From Spirochaetaceae bacterium (lineage in GTDB: Bacteria > Spirochaetota > Spirochaetia > Treponematales > Breznakiellaceae): a stretch of 6,541 bases of DNA. The notes beneath the pieces were generated by a model, which was not told the origin of the DNA, made no database searches, and worked only from the letters and a program-made list of their open reading frames with translations. Location: contig JAISDF010000138.1 in the NCBI GenBank assembly GCA_031265025.1, positions 1 through 6,541 on the forward strand, written 5' to 3'. Of the stretch, positions 1-5,512 are shown piece after piece; within the stretch, counting starts at the first letter, position 1, and every line of letters begins with the position of its first letter. Made by a program: the position numbers and the translations under genes.

Positions 1-2
1 TT

Positions 3-62
3 AACGCCATTTTACGGGAAGTAATGCATCTGGCCCGACTTTCCGCCGGTGAAAAGCCTTAA
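3..62 (+). CDS. 3' end of an unidentified gene (partial, cut by window start)
   Basis: Reading from base 3, the frame runs open to a TAA at 60-62 and gives a 19-residue tail, NAILREVMHLARLSAGEKP. It has the look of a genuine soluble C-terminus, with an amphipathic helix followed by a short charged tail. The other two forward frames hit TAA stops within the first 24 bases. A palindrome spans the stop codon, as often seen at gene ends. The fragment is too short to assign a family, and a chance open frame is possible. The 432-base gap to ileS suggests this gene is not in the ileS operon. Confidence 0.4.
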   Translation, partial: NAILREVMHLARLSAGEKP

Positions 63-74
63 ACCTTTAAGGCT
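55..74. repeat. Perfect palindrome over the stop codon (possible weak terminator)
   Basis: AGCCTTAAA (55-63) and TTTAAGGCT (66-74) are perfect reverse complements separated by only CC. As RNA it would fold with about 7-8 base pairs and a 4-6 base loop. No U-tract follows on the plus strand; on the minus strand the stem is followed by TTTT. It could be a gene-end hairpin or a protein-binding palindrome. It contains the TAA stop at 60-62. Confidence 0.5.
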
Positions 75-93
75 GTAACATTTGCCGGGCCCC

Positions 94-222
94 ACGCCTT
101 GCCGCAACCCGGCCCTACCTGGGGGGTAGGGCGAGACCCGCTATGCGGGGCTCGTCCGTAGGGGCGGCCCTTCGAGGCACAATGGCATACAGGGGATTTT
201 ATGTGGCCTACGCCTTGCCGCA
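94..222 (+). repeat. 13-base direct repeat, two copies 116 bases apart
   Basis: ACGCCTTGCCGCA occurs at 94-106 and again at 210-222. Similarity is weak beyond the core: the first copy is preceded by GGGCCCC, the second by GTGGCCT. The copies flank the pair of strong hairpins, so the arrangement could mark the ends or internal units of an intergenic repeat element. Confidence 0.5.
112..154. repeat. Two back-to-back hairpins (REP-like)
   Basis: Hairpin 1 pairs GCCCTACC (112-119) with GGTAGGGC (125-132) around TGGGG, a perfect 8-bp stem. Hairpin 2 pairs GAGACCCGC (133-141) with GCGGGGCTC (145-153) around TAT, a 9-bp stem with one A-G mismatch that C132-G154 can extend. GTAGGGGCGGCCC follows at 157-169, partly echoing the GTAGGGCG at 126-133. 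Closely spaced GC-rich palindromes in a gap between genes are typical of REP or MITE-like repeats, but other copies elsewhere in the genome cannot be seen from here. Confidence 0.5.
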
Positions 223-483
223 TTAGCGCCGGGACATGCTTCGCACCTGCTCGCATGCCTTTATCGGGCGGGGGCGCGACGATGATGCGGCTATTTGCCA
301 CCGGCAGTATGGAAATGCGCCCCCCTTCCTATACTTCTTCTCCTTTAATTGACCGTACAGCGGTCTTCCTTGCGACAATTCTTCAGAATTCTACTCCGCG
401 GTGCATGCTCCCCGGTAAATCCCCGTTACAGGCTAGAAAAATGCCGCTGTCTGTGGCATAGTAGGGCCAATGTCCGGGAAGTC

Positions 484-488
484 AGGAG
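484..488 (+). promoter_or_regulatory. Ribosome binding site of ileS
   Basis: AGGAG lies six bases before the GTG at 495. This spacing is what decides the GTG start. The resulting N-terminus (MYRSVDPRVSFPKLEEEIL) matches the usual IleRS beginning, and no nearby in-frame ATG offers a better choice. Confidence 0.75.
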
Positions 489-494
489 CGAATT

Positions 495-3400
495 GTGTAT
501 AGAAGTGTGGACCCCAGGGTAAGTTTCCCTAAGCTTGAGGAAGAAATACTCTCTTTCTGGGAGAAAAACGATATTTTCAAAAAGTCCGTTGCCCGCCGGG
601 AGGGGGCCGGGGAGTATGTGTTTTATGACGGGCCGCCTTTTGCCACGGGCCTGCCCCACATCGGGCATTTTGTCCCCAGCACCATAAAGGACATTATCCC
701 GCGCTACCAGGCCATGAAGGGGAAAAAGGTGGAGCGCCGCTTTGGCTGGGACTGCCACGGTCTTCCTGTAGAAAATCTCATCGAAAAGGAACTGGGCCTT
801 AATTCAAAGACCGATATTGAAGCCTACGGCATTGCCCGCTTCAACGAGGCCTGCCGCGCGTCGGTGCTGCGTTATGTCAAGGAGTGGCGCCGCGTCATTA
901 CCCGTCTGGGCCGCTGGGTGGATTTCGACCATGACTATAAGACCATGGACAATGACTATATGGAATCCATCTGGTGGGTCATGAAGTCCCTCTGGGAAAA
1001 GGAACTTCTTTACGAAGGCTACTATATATTGCCTTACTGTCCCCGCTGCGCCACGGTTCTTTCCAATCACGAACTTAATCTTGGCGGCTACAAGGATGTG
1101 CATGATCCGGCCATAACCCTGCGTTTCAAGGTGCGCGGGGGCGGGCCTGAGGGCGGGCCTTTGGGCGGACCTTTAGGCCTTGCGGAAGGCTTTGCCGAGG
1201 GCAGAACCTACATACTTGCCTGGACCACGACGCCCTGGACCCTTCCTTCCAATCTTGCCCTGGTGCTGGGGCCCGATATTGACTATGTGCTTGCCGAAGA
1301 CAAATCCGACGGGAGCCGTTATCTTCTTGCCGAGGCCAGGCTTGCCGCCTACTATAAGGACCCAGGCGATTATGCCGTTCTCTGGAAGAAAAAGGGCACA
1401 GAGCTTACCGGCATACAATACGAACCGCTTTTTCCGTATTTTAGGGACGCGGAGTCCCAAAACGCTTTCAGGACCTATCTTGGCGACTTTGTGTCCACCG
1501 AGGACGGGACGGGTGTGGTGCATACCGCGCCGGGTTTTGGCGAGGATGACCAGCGGGTGCTCAAGGATACGGGCATTCCGGTTATATGCCCCATCGACGC
1601 CGAATGCCGTTTTACCGCCGAGGTTTCCGATTACCAGGGGCTTTTTGTCAAGGACGCCGACAAGGCCATTGTGGAGCGTCTCAAGGCCGAGGGAAAGCTC
1701 GTAAAACGGGACCAGATACTCCACGCCTATCCCCACTGCTGGAGATGCGGCAGCCCCCTTATCTACCGGGCCGTGGGTTCGTGGTTTGTGAATGTACGGA
1801 AAATCAAGCAGGATATGCTTGACGCCAACAGCAAAATCTACTGGGTTCCCGAACATATCAAGGCAGGCCGTTTCGGCAAGTGGCTGGAAGGGGCCAGGGA
1901 CTGGGCCATCAGCCGCAACCGTTACTGGGGTAATCCCCTGCCCATCTGGAAATGTCCTGACTGCGGCAAGACCGTCTGTATCGGGAGCAGGGAAGAACTG
2001 CGTGAGCTTTCCGGCGTCAGTCCCGGTGATCTTCACAAACACTTTGTGGACCAGATTACCATCCCCTGCGCGAAATGCGAAACAGGCGGCGGGAGCCGTG
2101 ACTGCAAAGGCGTTATGCGCCGCGTGCCCGAGGTGCTTGACTGCTGGTTTGAATCCGGGGCCATGCCCTATGCCCAGAACCACTATCCCTTTGAGAACAA
2201 GGAATTTTTCGACAGCCATTTCCCGGCGGATTTTATCAACGAGGCCATTGATCAGACCAGGGGCTGGTTTTACACCCTGACGATACTCGCGGCGGCGCTT
2301 TTCAAAAGGCCGGCTTTCAAAAACTGCGTCGTGAGCGGCCTTGTACTGGCTTCTGACGGAAAAAAGATGAGCAAGCATCTAAAAAATTACACCGATCCCA
2401 TGGACGCCATAGGCATGTTCGGCGCCGACGCCATAAGGCTCTTTCTGGTACATTCGGCGGTGGTTAAGGCCGAGGAAATCCGCTACAGCGACGAAGGGGT
2501 CAGGGAGGTGATGAAGAGCATCATCATTCCCCTGTGGAACGCCTACAGTTTTTTCGTAACCTACGCCAACATAGACGCCGTAAGTCCCCAGGGCGCGCCG
2601 TCAAGCCCGTCCAATCCCCTTGACCAGTGGATACTTTCGGCGGCAGAAACCCTGGTAGAAAAAGTAAGTTCCGCCCTGGACGCCTATGACCTGTCAAAGG
2701 CCGTGGACCCCATTGTGGAATTTATCGACCTGCTCAACAACTGGTATATACGCCGTTCCCGCCGCCGCTTCTGGAAGAGCGAAAACGACGCCGACAAAAC
2801 CGAGGCCTACGGCGCTCTTTATTCGGCGCTGAAAACCCTGATCACCGTCGCCTGTCCCATCATGCCCTTTACCACCGAAGCGATATGGCGCAACCTCAGG
2901 AGGGAAGACGAGGCCGAATCGGTACACCTTGAGGATTTTCCCGTATACCGCGGGGAAAGGCGGAACAGGGAGCTTGAATTCAAGATGGCTGTGGTGCGGC
3001 ATGCCGTGTCCATGGGCCGGGCTCTCCGTTCCCAGCACAATATCAAGGTCCGCCAGCCCCTTAAAACCGTCGAGCTTGTTACCCGTGACAGCAACGAAAA
3101 AAAGGTGCTTCTTGAGATGGAAGACATCATCAGGGAGGAACTCAACGTAAAGACCGTGGTGTTCCGCGACAACGAGGAGGACCTGGTGGAATACCAGGCC
3201 AAGGCCAACTTCCGCGTCCTGGGCAGGGAACTGGGCAGTGATATGAAGGCCGTAGCCGCCCGCATCGAGGAATTGAGCCAGAATGAAATCCAGGGCCTTC
3301 TGGACGGCGCCGTGCTGGCCATCGAGGCCGCGGGAAGGACGGTCGAGATAAGCGCCGCCAAGCTCGACATCAGGCGCGTGGAAAAGGCGAAGCTCAAGGT

Positions 3401-3713
3401 CATCAATGAGAATACCCTGACGGTGGGTCTTGATACCGAAGTTACCGAAGACCTTGCCCGGGAAGGCGATGTGCGGGACCTCATACGGGGCGTGCAGAAT
3501 CTTCGCAAGGAAAAAGGCCTTGACGTTACCGACCGCATAACGCTTTCCCTTTCCGGGTCCGGGCGCCTCAAGGCCGCCTGGGAATCCTTTGCCGTCTATG
3601 TGGCATCGGAAACCCTTGCTTCCCGCGTGCTCTGGGAAAAAACAGGCGGCATGACGGAAATCGAGGCCGGGGACGAAACCTGGTTTGTTTCGCTGGACAG
3701 GGACCGCTCATAG
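495..3713 (+). CDS. ileS: Isoleucyl-tRNA synthetase, type 2 (eukaryote-like)
   Basis: This cytoplasmic class Ia synthetase charges tRNA-Ile with isoleucine using ATP and edits mischarged valine. The product has 1072 residues, normal for the type 2 form. Visible landmarks in order: HIGH at 55-58; WDCHGLPVE at 85-93; the CP1 editing domain with TTTPWT at 244-249 and DGTGVVHTAPG at 337-347; CWRCG at 415-419; further Cys at 487/490 and 525/528, perhaps a zinc knuckle; KMSKH at 624-628 in place of KMSKS; and the anticodon-domain signature WYIRRSRRRFW at 750-760. The last motif, plus lack of the C-terminal zinc finger of the E. coli form, puts it in the type 2 group, which as a class is associated with reduced mupirocin sensitivity (inference for this protein). 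A Gly-Pro-rich insert at about 216-236 in the editing domain is unusual. It starts with GTG and is followed 22 bases later by the lipoprotein gene in the same direction. Confidence 0.97.
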   Translation: MYRSVDPRVSFPKLEEEILSFWEKNDIFKKSVARREGAGEYVFYDGPPFATGLPHIGHFVPSTIKDIIPRYQAMKGKKVERRFGWDCHGLPVENLIEKELGLNSKTDIEAYGIARFNEACRASVLRYVKEWRRVITRLGRWVDFDHDYKTMDNDYMESIWWVMKSLWEKELLYEGYYILPYCPRCATVLSNHELNLGGYKDVHDPAITLRFKVRGGGPEGGPLGGPLGLAEGFAEGRTYILAWTTTPWTLPSNLALVLGPDIDYVLAEDKSDGSRYLLAEARLAAYYKDPGDYAVLWKKKGTELTGIQYEPLFPYFRDAESQNAFRTYLGDFVSTEDGTGVVHTAPGFGEDDQRVLKDTGIPVICPIDAECRFTAEVSDYQGLFVKDADKAIVERLKAEGKLVKRDQILHAYPHCWRCGSPLIYRAVGSWFVNVRKIKQDMLDANSKIYWVPEHIKAGRFGKWLEGARDWAISRNRYWGNPLPIWKCPDCGKTVCIGSREELRELSGVSPGDLHKHFVDQITIPCAKCETGGGSRDCKGVMRRVPEVLDCWFESGAMPYAQNHYPFENKEFFDSHFPADFINEAIDQTRGWFYTLTILAAALFKRPAFKNCVVSGLVLASDGKKMSKHLKNYTDPMDAIGMFGADAIRLFLVHSAVVKAEEIRYSDEGVREVMKSIIIPLWNAYSFFVTYANIDAVSPQGAPSSPSNPLDQWILSAAETLVEKVSSALDAYDLSKAVDPIVEFIDLLNNWYIRRSRRRFWKSENDADKTEAYGALYSALKTLITVACPIMPFTTEAIWRNLRREDEAESVHLEDFPVYRGERRNRELEFKMAVVRHAVSMGRALRSQHNIKVRQPLKTVELVTRDSNEKKVLLEMEDIIREELNVKTVVFRDNEEDLVEYQAKANFRVLGRELGSDMKAVAARIEELSQNEIQGLLDGAVLAIEAAGRTVEISAAKLDIRRVEKAKLKVINENTLTVGLDTEVTEDLAREGDVRDLIRGVQNLRKEKGLDVTDRITLSLSGSGRLKAAWESFAVYVASETLASRVLWEKTGGMTEIEAGDETWFVSLDRDRS
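1139..1174 (+). repeat. 12-base tandem repeat, three units, inside ileS
   Basis: Three adjoining 12-base units, GGGCGGGCCTGA, GGGCGGGCCTTT and GGGCGGACCTTT, lie at 1139-1150, 1151-1162 and 1163-1174. They encode GGPE-GGPL-GGPL (residues 216-227), followed by the related GLAEGFAEG. Because the unit is a multiple of three, gain or loss of copies would keep the reading frame. The insert sits in the CP1 editing domain, just before the strand carrying the TTTPWT motif. Confidence 0.85.
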
Positions 3714-3726
3714 CCGGGAAACTTTT

Positions 3727-3732
3727 GGAGGA
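3727..3732 (+). promoter_or_regulatory. Ribosome binding site of the TP0453-like lipoprotein gene
   Basis: GGAGGA ends three bases before the ATG at 3736. It decides this start over an upstream in-frame TTG at 3685, which would overlap ileS and add 17 residues in front of an already complete lipoprotein signal peptide. Confidence 0.75.
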
Positions 3733-3735
3733 CGC

Positions 3736-4701
3736 ATGACAGGTGTATTCAGGGGCCCCGGGTTCCGTATTTTTAAGGCGCTGTCTTTTGCTTTTTTTCT
3801 CGTGTCCTGCGCGTCAAGGCCCGGAACCCGCGCCCCCGAACTTCCCGCCGCGACAACGGTGTTTTCAGTCCTGCCCGGAGGGGCTTCCCTGTACATTTAC
3901 GCCGATGTGGAAAGGGCAAGGCCGGTGCTGGAACTCATGGAATTCGGCGGCATGAGCGGCGCTTCCGCCGCCGTCATACTGGACAGGACCAGTACGGCGG
4001 TGGCCGCTTTCTACGGCGGCGAAGAAGGCCGCGGCTATATGCTCTGGGGCGGCGGCCGCTATCCCTCGCTGCGCAGTTCCCTTTCCTTTACCTTTAGCAG
4101 GGCCTGGAGAAAGCAAAAGTCCGAAACCGGTAATTCCTACTGGCGTAACCGGGACGAGGGCCTTTCGGTGCTGATAAAAAGCGGCTATGCCCTGGTTTCG
4201 GACGGCGACCCCTTTTTTACGGGCCCGGCCCTGGAACCCGCCGCCCTCTGGACCCGACTCGAAGGCGGGGCCCTGCTTTCAGGTGCGGCCGAGAAAGCCG
4301 GGGACCGCGTCAACGCCTTTTTGAACGGCCTGGGGCTTCCCCTGCGATTCCCCGCCGAGACTCTTGTCTTCGGCCTGTACCCGGCGGAGGCGGCCCTTGG
4401 TTCTTCCGCCCCAGGCGGCGAACCGCTTTACCGCTGCCTTTTTTATATTGAAACACCGTCAATAAGCCAGGCCCGTTCTGTTCAGTCCCTGCTTTCCCTG
4501 GCAAAACGGATTTTCGACAACGAGGCCGAAACCGGGGACGACCCTTTTATGGCGGTGATGAGCGCCCTGTTCGCCAATCCGGTCCGGCTTGACGGGACAA
4601 CGATCAGTATCAATACCGGAGCCATGAGCGCCGGGGAGGTCGCCCTGCTTTTCAATTCATTTTCGGCCGGAACCCTTTCAAATACGGAGTTCTATCCCTG
4701 A
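3736..4701 (+). CDS. Lipoprotein of the treponemal TP0453 type (probable outer-membrane-associated)
   Basis: The product has 321 residues. The N-terminus is a lipoprotein signal: Arg/Lys at 6, 11 and 14, a hydrophobic stretch at about 15-23, and a lipobox LVSC with Cys25 as the lipidated residue. The mature part begins with a flexible Pro/Ala-rich linker. From memory of T. pallidum TP0453, similar elements occur in the same order: an opening strand (SLYIYADVERARPVLELM, 51-68), LDRTSTAVAAFY (82-93) like VDRT..AVYGAFF, a GGGRYP (105-110) like GSGSYP, then TETGNSYW-like residues (128-136) and a closing I..GAMSAGEVALLFNS (291-308) like the TP0453 tail. TP0453 is known as a concealed outer membrane lipoprotein with membrane-inserting amphipathic helices. 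Position after ileS also matches T. pallidum as I recall it. It is co-transcribed with ileS (22-base gap). The homology is recalled, not computed; otherwise it is a lipoprotein of unknown function. Confidence 0.75.
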   Translation: MTGVFRGPGFRIFKALSFAFFLVSCASRPGTRAPELPAATTVFSVLPGGASLYIYADVERARPVLELMEFGGMSGASAAVILDRTSTAVAAFYGGEEGRGYMLWGGGRYPSLRSSLSFTFSRAWRKQKSETGNSYWRNRDEGLSVLIKSGYALVSDGDPFFTGPALEPAALWTRLEGGALLSGAAEKAGDRVNAFLNGLGLPLRFPAETLVFGLYPAEAALGSSAPGGEPLYRCLFYIETPSISQARSVQSLLSLAKRIFDNEAETGDDPFMAVMSALFANPVRLDGTTISINTGAMSAGEVALLFNSFSAGTLSNTEFYP

Positions 4702-4706
4702 ACACA

Positions 4707-4733
4707 GGGCGCTTTTGCAATTTTGGGCGCTTT
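4707..4733 (+). repeat. Direct repeat GGGCGCTTT, 18-base period
   Basis: GGGCGCTTT occurs at 4707-4715 and 4725-4733, two turns of one face of the helix apart given the 18-base period only approximately. It overlaps an inverted repeat and lies upstream of the promoter at 4761. It may be a regulator site or simple coincidence in a short gap. Confidence 0.4.
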
Positions 4734-4741
4734 CAAAATTG
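4718..4741. repeat. Perfect 8-bp inverted repeat upstream of the fmdB-type promoter
   Basis: CAATTTTG (4718-4725) and CAAAATTG (4734-4741) pair perfectly around an 8-base spacer. The stem is AT-rich and no T-run follows, so it is a poor intrinsic terminator for the preceding lipoprotein gene. Its centre lies about 32 bases before the -35 box, a plausible place for an activator or repressor site. Confidence 0.45.
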
Positions 4742-4760
4742 AAAATTGAAATTGGTTCAT

Positions 4761-4789
4761 TTGACATTTTTGGCCAATCTCAGTATATT
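4761..4789 (+). promoter_or_regulatory. Sigma-70-type promoter for the zinc-ribbon pair
   Basis: TTGACA (4761-4766, perfect -35) and TATATT (4784-4789, five of six matches to TATAAT) are separated by exactly 17 bases in an AT-rich stretch. Transcription would start near 4796 and give a leader of about 17 bases, with AGGAAG (4801-4806) as ribosome binding site six bases before the ATG at 4813. Confidence 0.8.
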
Positions 4790-4812
4790 CAGAATGAATC
4801 AGGAAGTTTTGT

Positions 4813-5139
4813 ATGCCTACCTATGGTTATGAATGTAAAAGCTGCGGCCATGCGTTTGATGTTTTTCAGCACATGAGCGACGAGCCGCTCAAAGTCTGCC
4901 CCGAATGCGGCAAAGAACTGCGCCGCCTTATCAACGGCGGGACAGGCGTCATCTTTAAGGGCTCGGGTTTTTATGTTACCGACAAAAAAGGGTCGTCGCT
5001 GAGCTCCAAGCCTCAGGCGAAGCCCGATCAGGCAAAAGCCGATCAGACGAAGCCCGCCCCGGCGGAATGCGCGTCGTGCGCCAAGGCGGAAGCCTGCCCC
5101 GCGACCCAGGGCACGGCCGAGAATAAAGCGGCCGGATGA
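4813..5139 (+). CDS. FmdB-family zinc ribbon protein
   Basis: The product has 108 residues. Its start, MPTYGYECKSCGHAF, and the two CxxC pairs (C8/C11 and C29/C32), followed by RRLINGG and FKGSGFYVTD (48-57), are the hallmark of the FmdB regulatory-protein family (CxxC_CxxC_SSSS zinc ribbon). Members are small, probably cytoplasmic and zinc-binding; the name comes from a regulator proposed for formamidase and amidase genes, and the real role in most bacteria is unknown. The tail is Lys/Ala/Asp/Gln-rich with a short repeat (AKPDQ, AKADQ), ending in a third Cys group (C86, C89, C95), a common FmdB tail pattern. It has its own promoter and AGGAAG binding site. Its stop overlaps the next gene in ATGA, so the two are probably translated together. 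Confidence 0.92.
   Translation: MPTYGYECKSCGHAFDVFQHMSDEPLKVCPECGKELRRLINGGTGVIFKGSGFYVTDKKGSSLSSKPQAKPDQAKADQTKPAPAECASCAKAEACPATQGTAENKAAG
5017..5056 (+). repeat. 15-base imperfect tandem repeat in the FmdB tail
   Basis: Units GCGAAGCCCGATCAG (5017-5031) and GCAAAAGCCGATCAG (5032-5046) adjoin, with a partial third, ACGAAGCCCG (5047-5056). They encode AKPDQ, AKADQ and TKP. This explains the low-complexity linker between the zinc ribbon and the Cys tail. Confidence 0.6.
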
Positions 5140-5471
5140 AGCGGGCCCGTTTCTTCTGCGAGCACTGCGGCGCCGAAGTCGGGCGGAACGCCAAACAATG
5201 TCCTAAATGCGGTAATTTTTTTTCGTCCATACTCTGCCCCTCCTGCGGTTTTTCAGGCGGGGAATTCCTCTTTGACAAGGGCTGTCCTGTCTGCGGCTAC
5301 AGCGCGCCGGAAAGCGGCGGTCAGGGAAGCACCAGCCCCGGAAGCGGCGGTGCGGGAAAAAGCAAAAAAGCCGCGTCGGGCGAAGCCGCCGGCGCCCTGC
5401 CCTGGTGGGTGTACGCCCTTACCGCGCTGGCCCTGGCCGGGGTTTTGGCGGGGCTTTTCTTTATAGTGTAA
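5136..5471 (+). CDS. Double zinc-ribbon protein with C-terminal membrane anchor
   Basis: The product has 111 residues and I do not recognise a named family. Four CxxC pairs lie at C8/C11, C22/C25, C34/C37 and C50/C53, giving two zinc ribbons (8-25 and 34-53), each with CxxCG-type knuckles. A Gly/Ser/Ala/Lys linker follows (about 56-86), then a hydrophobic segment at 88-111 (LPWWVYALTALALAGVLAGL and onward) that runs to the last residue. This suggests a tail-anchored protein with the zinc part in the cytoplasm. The start ATG overlaps the FmdB stop as ATGA, and no good Shine-Dalgarno precedes it, so translation likely depends on the upstream gene. It may be a scaffold or a sensor for the membrane; the function is unknown. 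Confidence 0.85.
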   Translation: MKRARFFCEHCGAEVGRNAKQCPKCGNFFSSILCPSCGFSGGEFLFDKGCPVCGYSAPESGGQGSTSPGSGGAGKSKKAASGEAAGALPWWVYALTALALAGVLAGLFFIV

Positions 5472-5473
5472 AC

Positions 5474-5499
5474 ACGCCTCTTATGTGCGGCAGGGGCGT
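5474..5499. terminator. Hairpin between convergent genes (possible shared terminator)
   Basis: ACGCCTCT (5474-5481) pairs with AGGGGCGT (5492-5499) around a 10-base loop, with one G-U pair. It begins three bases after the stop of the membrane-anchored zinc-ribbon gene and ends 13 bases from the stop of the opposing lipoprotein gene. There is no strong T-run on either strand; the minus strand has only GTTT just after the stem. A competing pair GTGCG/CGCAC (5485-5489/5506-5510) exists. The position supports a terminator more than the sequence does. Confidence 0.35.
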
Positions 5500-5512
5500 A
5501 CATTGCGCACTA

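Larger units (their letters stand above)
63..494. other. 432-base region without a convincing gene, rich in hairpins
   Basis: No frame here has a ribosome binding site followed by a protein-like product. The left half is dense in inverted repeats: GCCGGG/CCCGGC (84-89/108-113), two adjoining hairpins (112-132 and 132-154) and a long-range GGGGGCGC/GCGCCCCC pair (270-277/317-324) enclosing TGCC/GGCA (296-299/303-306). A 13-base direct repeat occurs at 94-106 and 210-222. The right half holds smaller dyads: GACCG/CGGTC (351-355/361-365), AATTCT/AGAATT (377-382/385-390) and ATGCCG/TGGCAT (441-446/454-459, one G-U). The minus strand has a loosely protein-like frame over about 59-481, broken by stops at 383-385 and 329-331. 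It may be an intergenic repeat element, a leader or small RNA, or a decayed gene. I see no tRNA, rRNA or T-box features. Confidence 0.5.

Noticed and set aside
349..379. Possible ileS promoter: TTGACC (349-354) and GACAAT (374-379)
   Set aside because: The spacing is 19 bases and the -10 matches only four of six; the -35 overlaps a small hairpin. Not strong enough to list as a promoter.
201..461. 86-codon plus-strand frame before ileS
   Set aside because: It has no ribosome binding site, runs through the hairpin-rich stretch and has no recognisable or protein-like pattern.
63..494. T-box or other leader riboswitch before ileS
   Set aside because: I find no T-box-like conserved stretch, specifier loop or terminator/antiterminator pair before the ileS start, and T-boxes are not typical of spirochaetes.
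1173..2378. Long open frame (401 codons) on the minus strand inside ileS
   Set aside because: It is antisense to the conserved, motif-rich IleRS frame, has no ribosome binding site, and such frames arise from GC-biased third positions.
2819..3571. 250-codon Ser/Arg-rich minus-strand frame
   Set aside because: Antisense shadow of the 3' part of ileS; low-complexity composition unlike a real protein.
3685..3735. Upstream TTG start for the TP0453-like lipoprotein
   Set aside because: It would overlap ileS and put 17 polar residues before an intact signal peptide; the ATG at 3736 has GGAGGA just before it.
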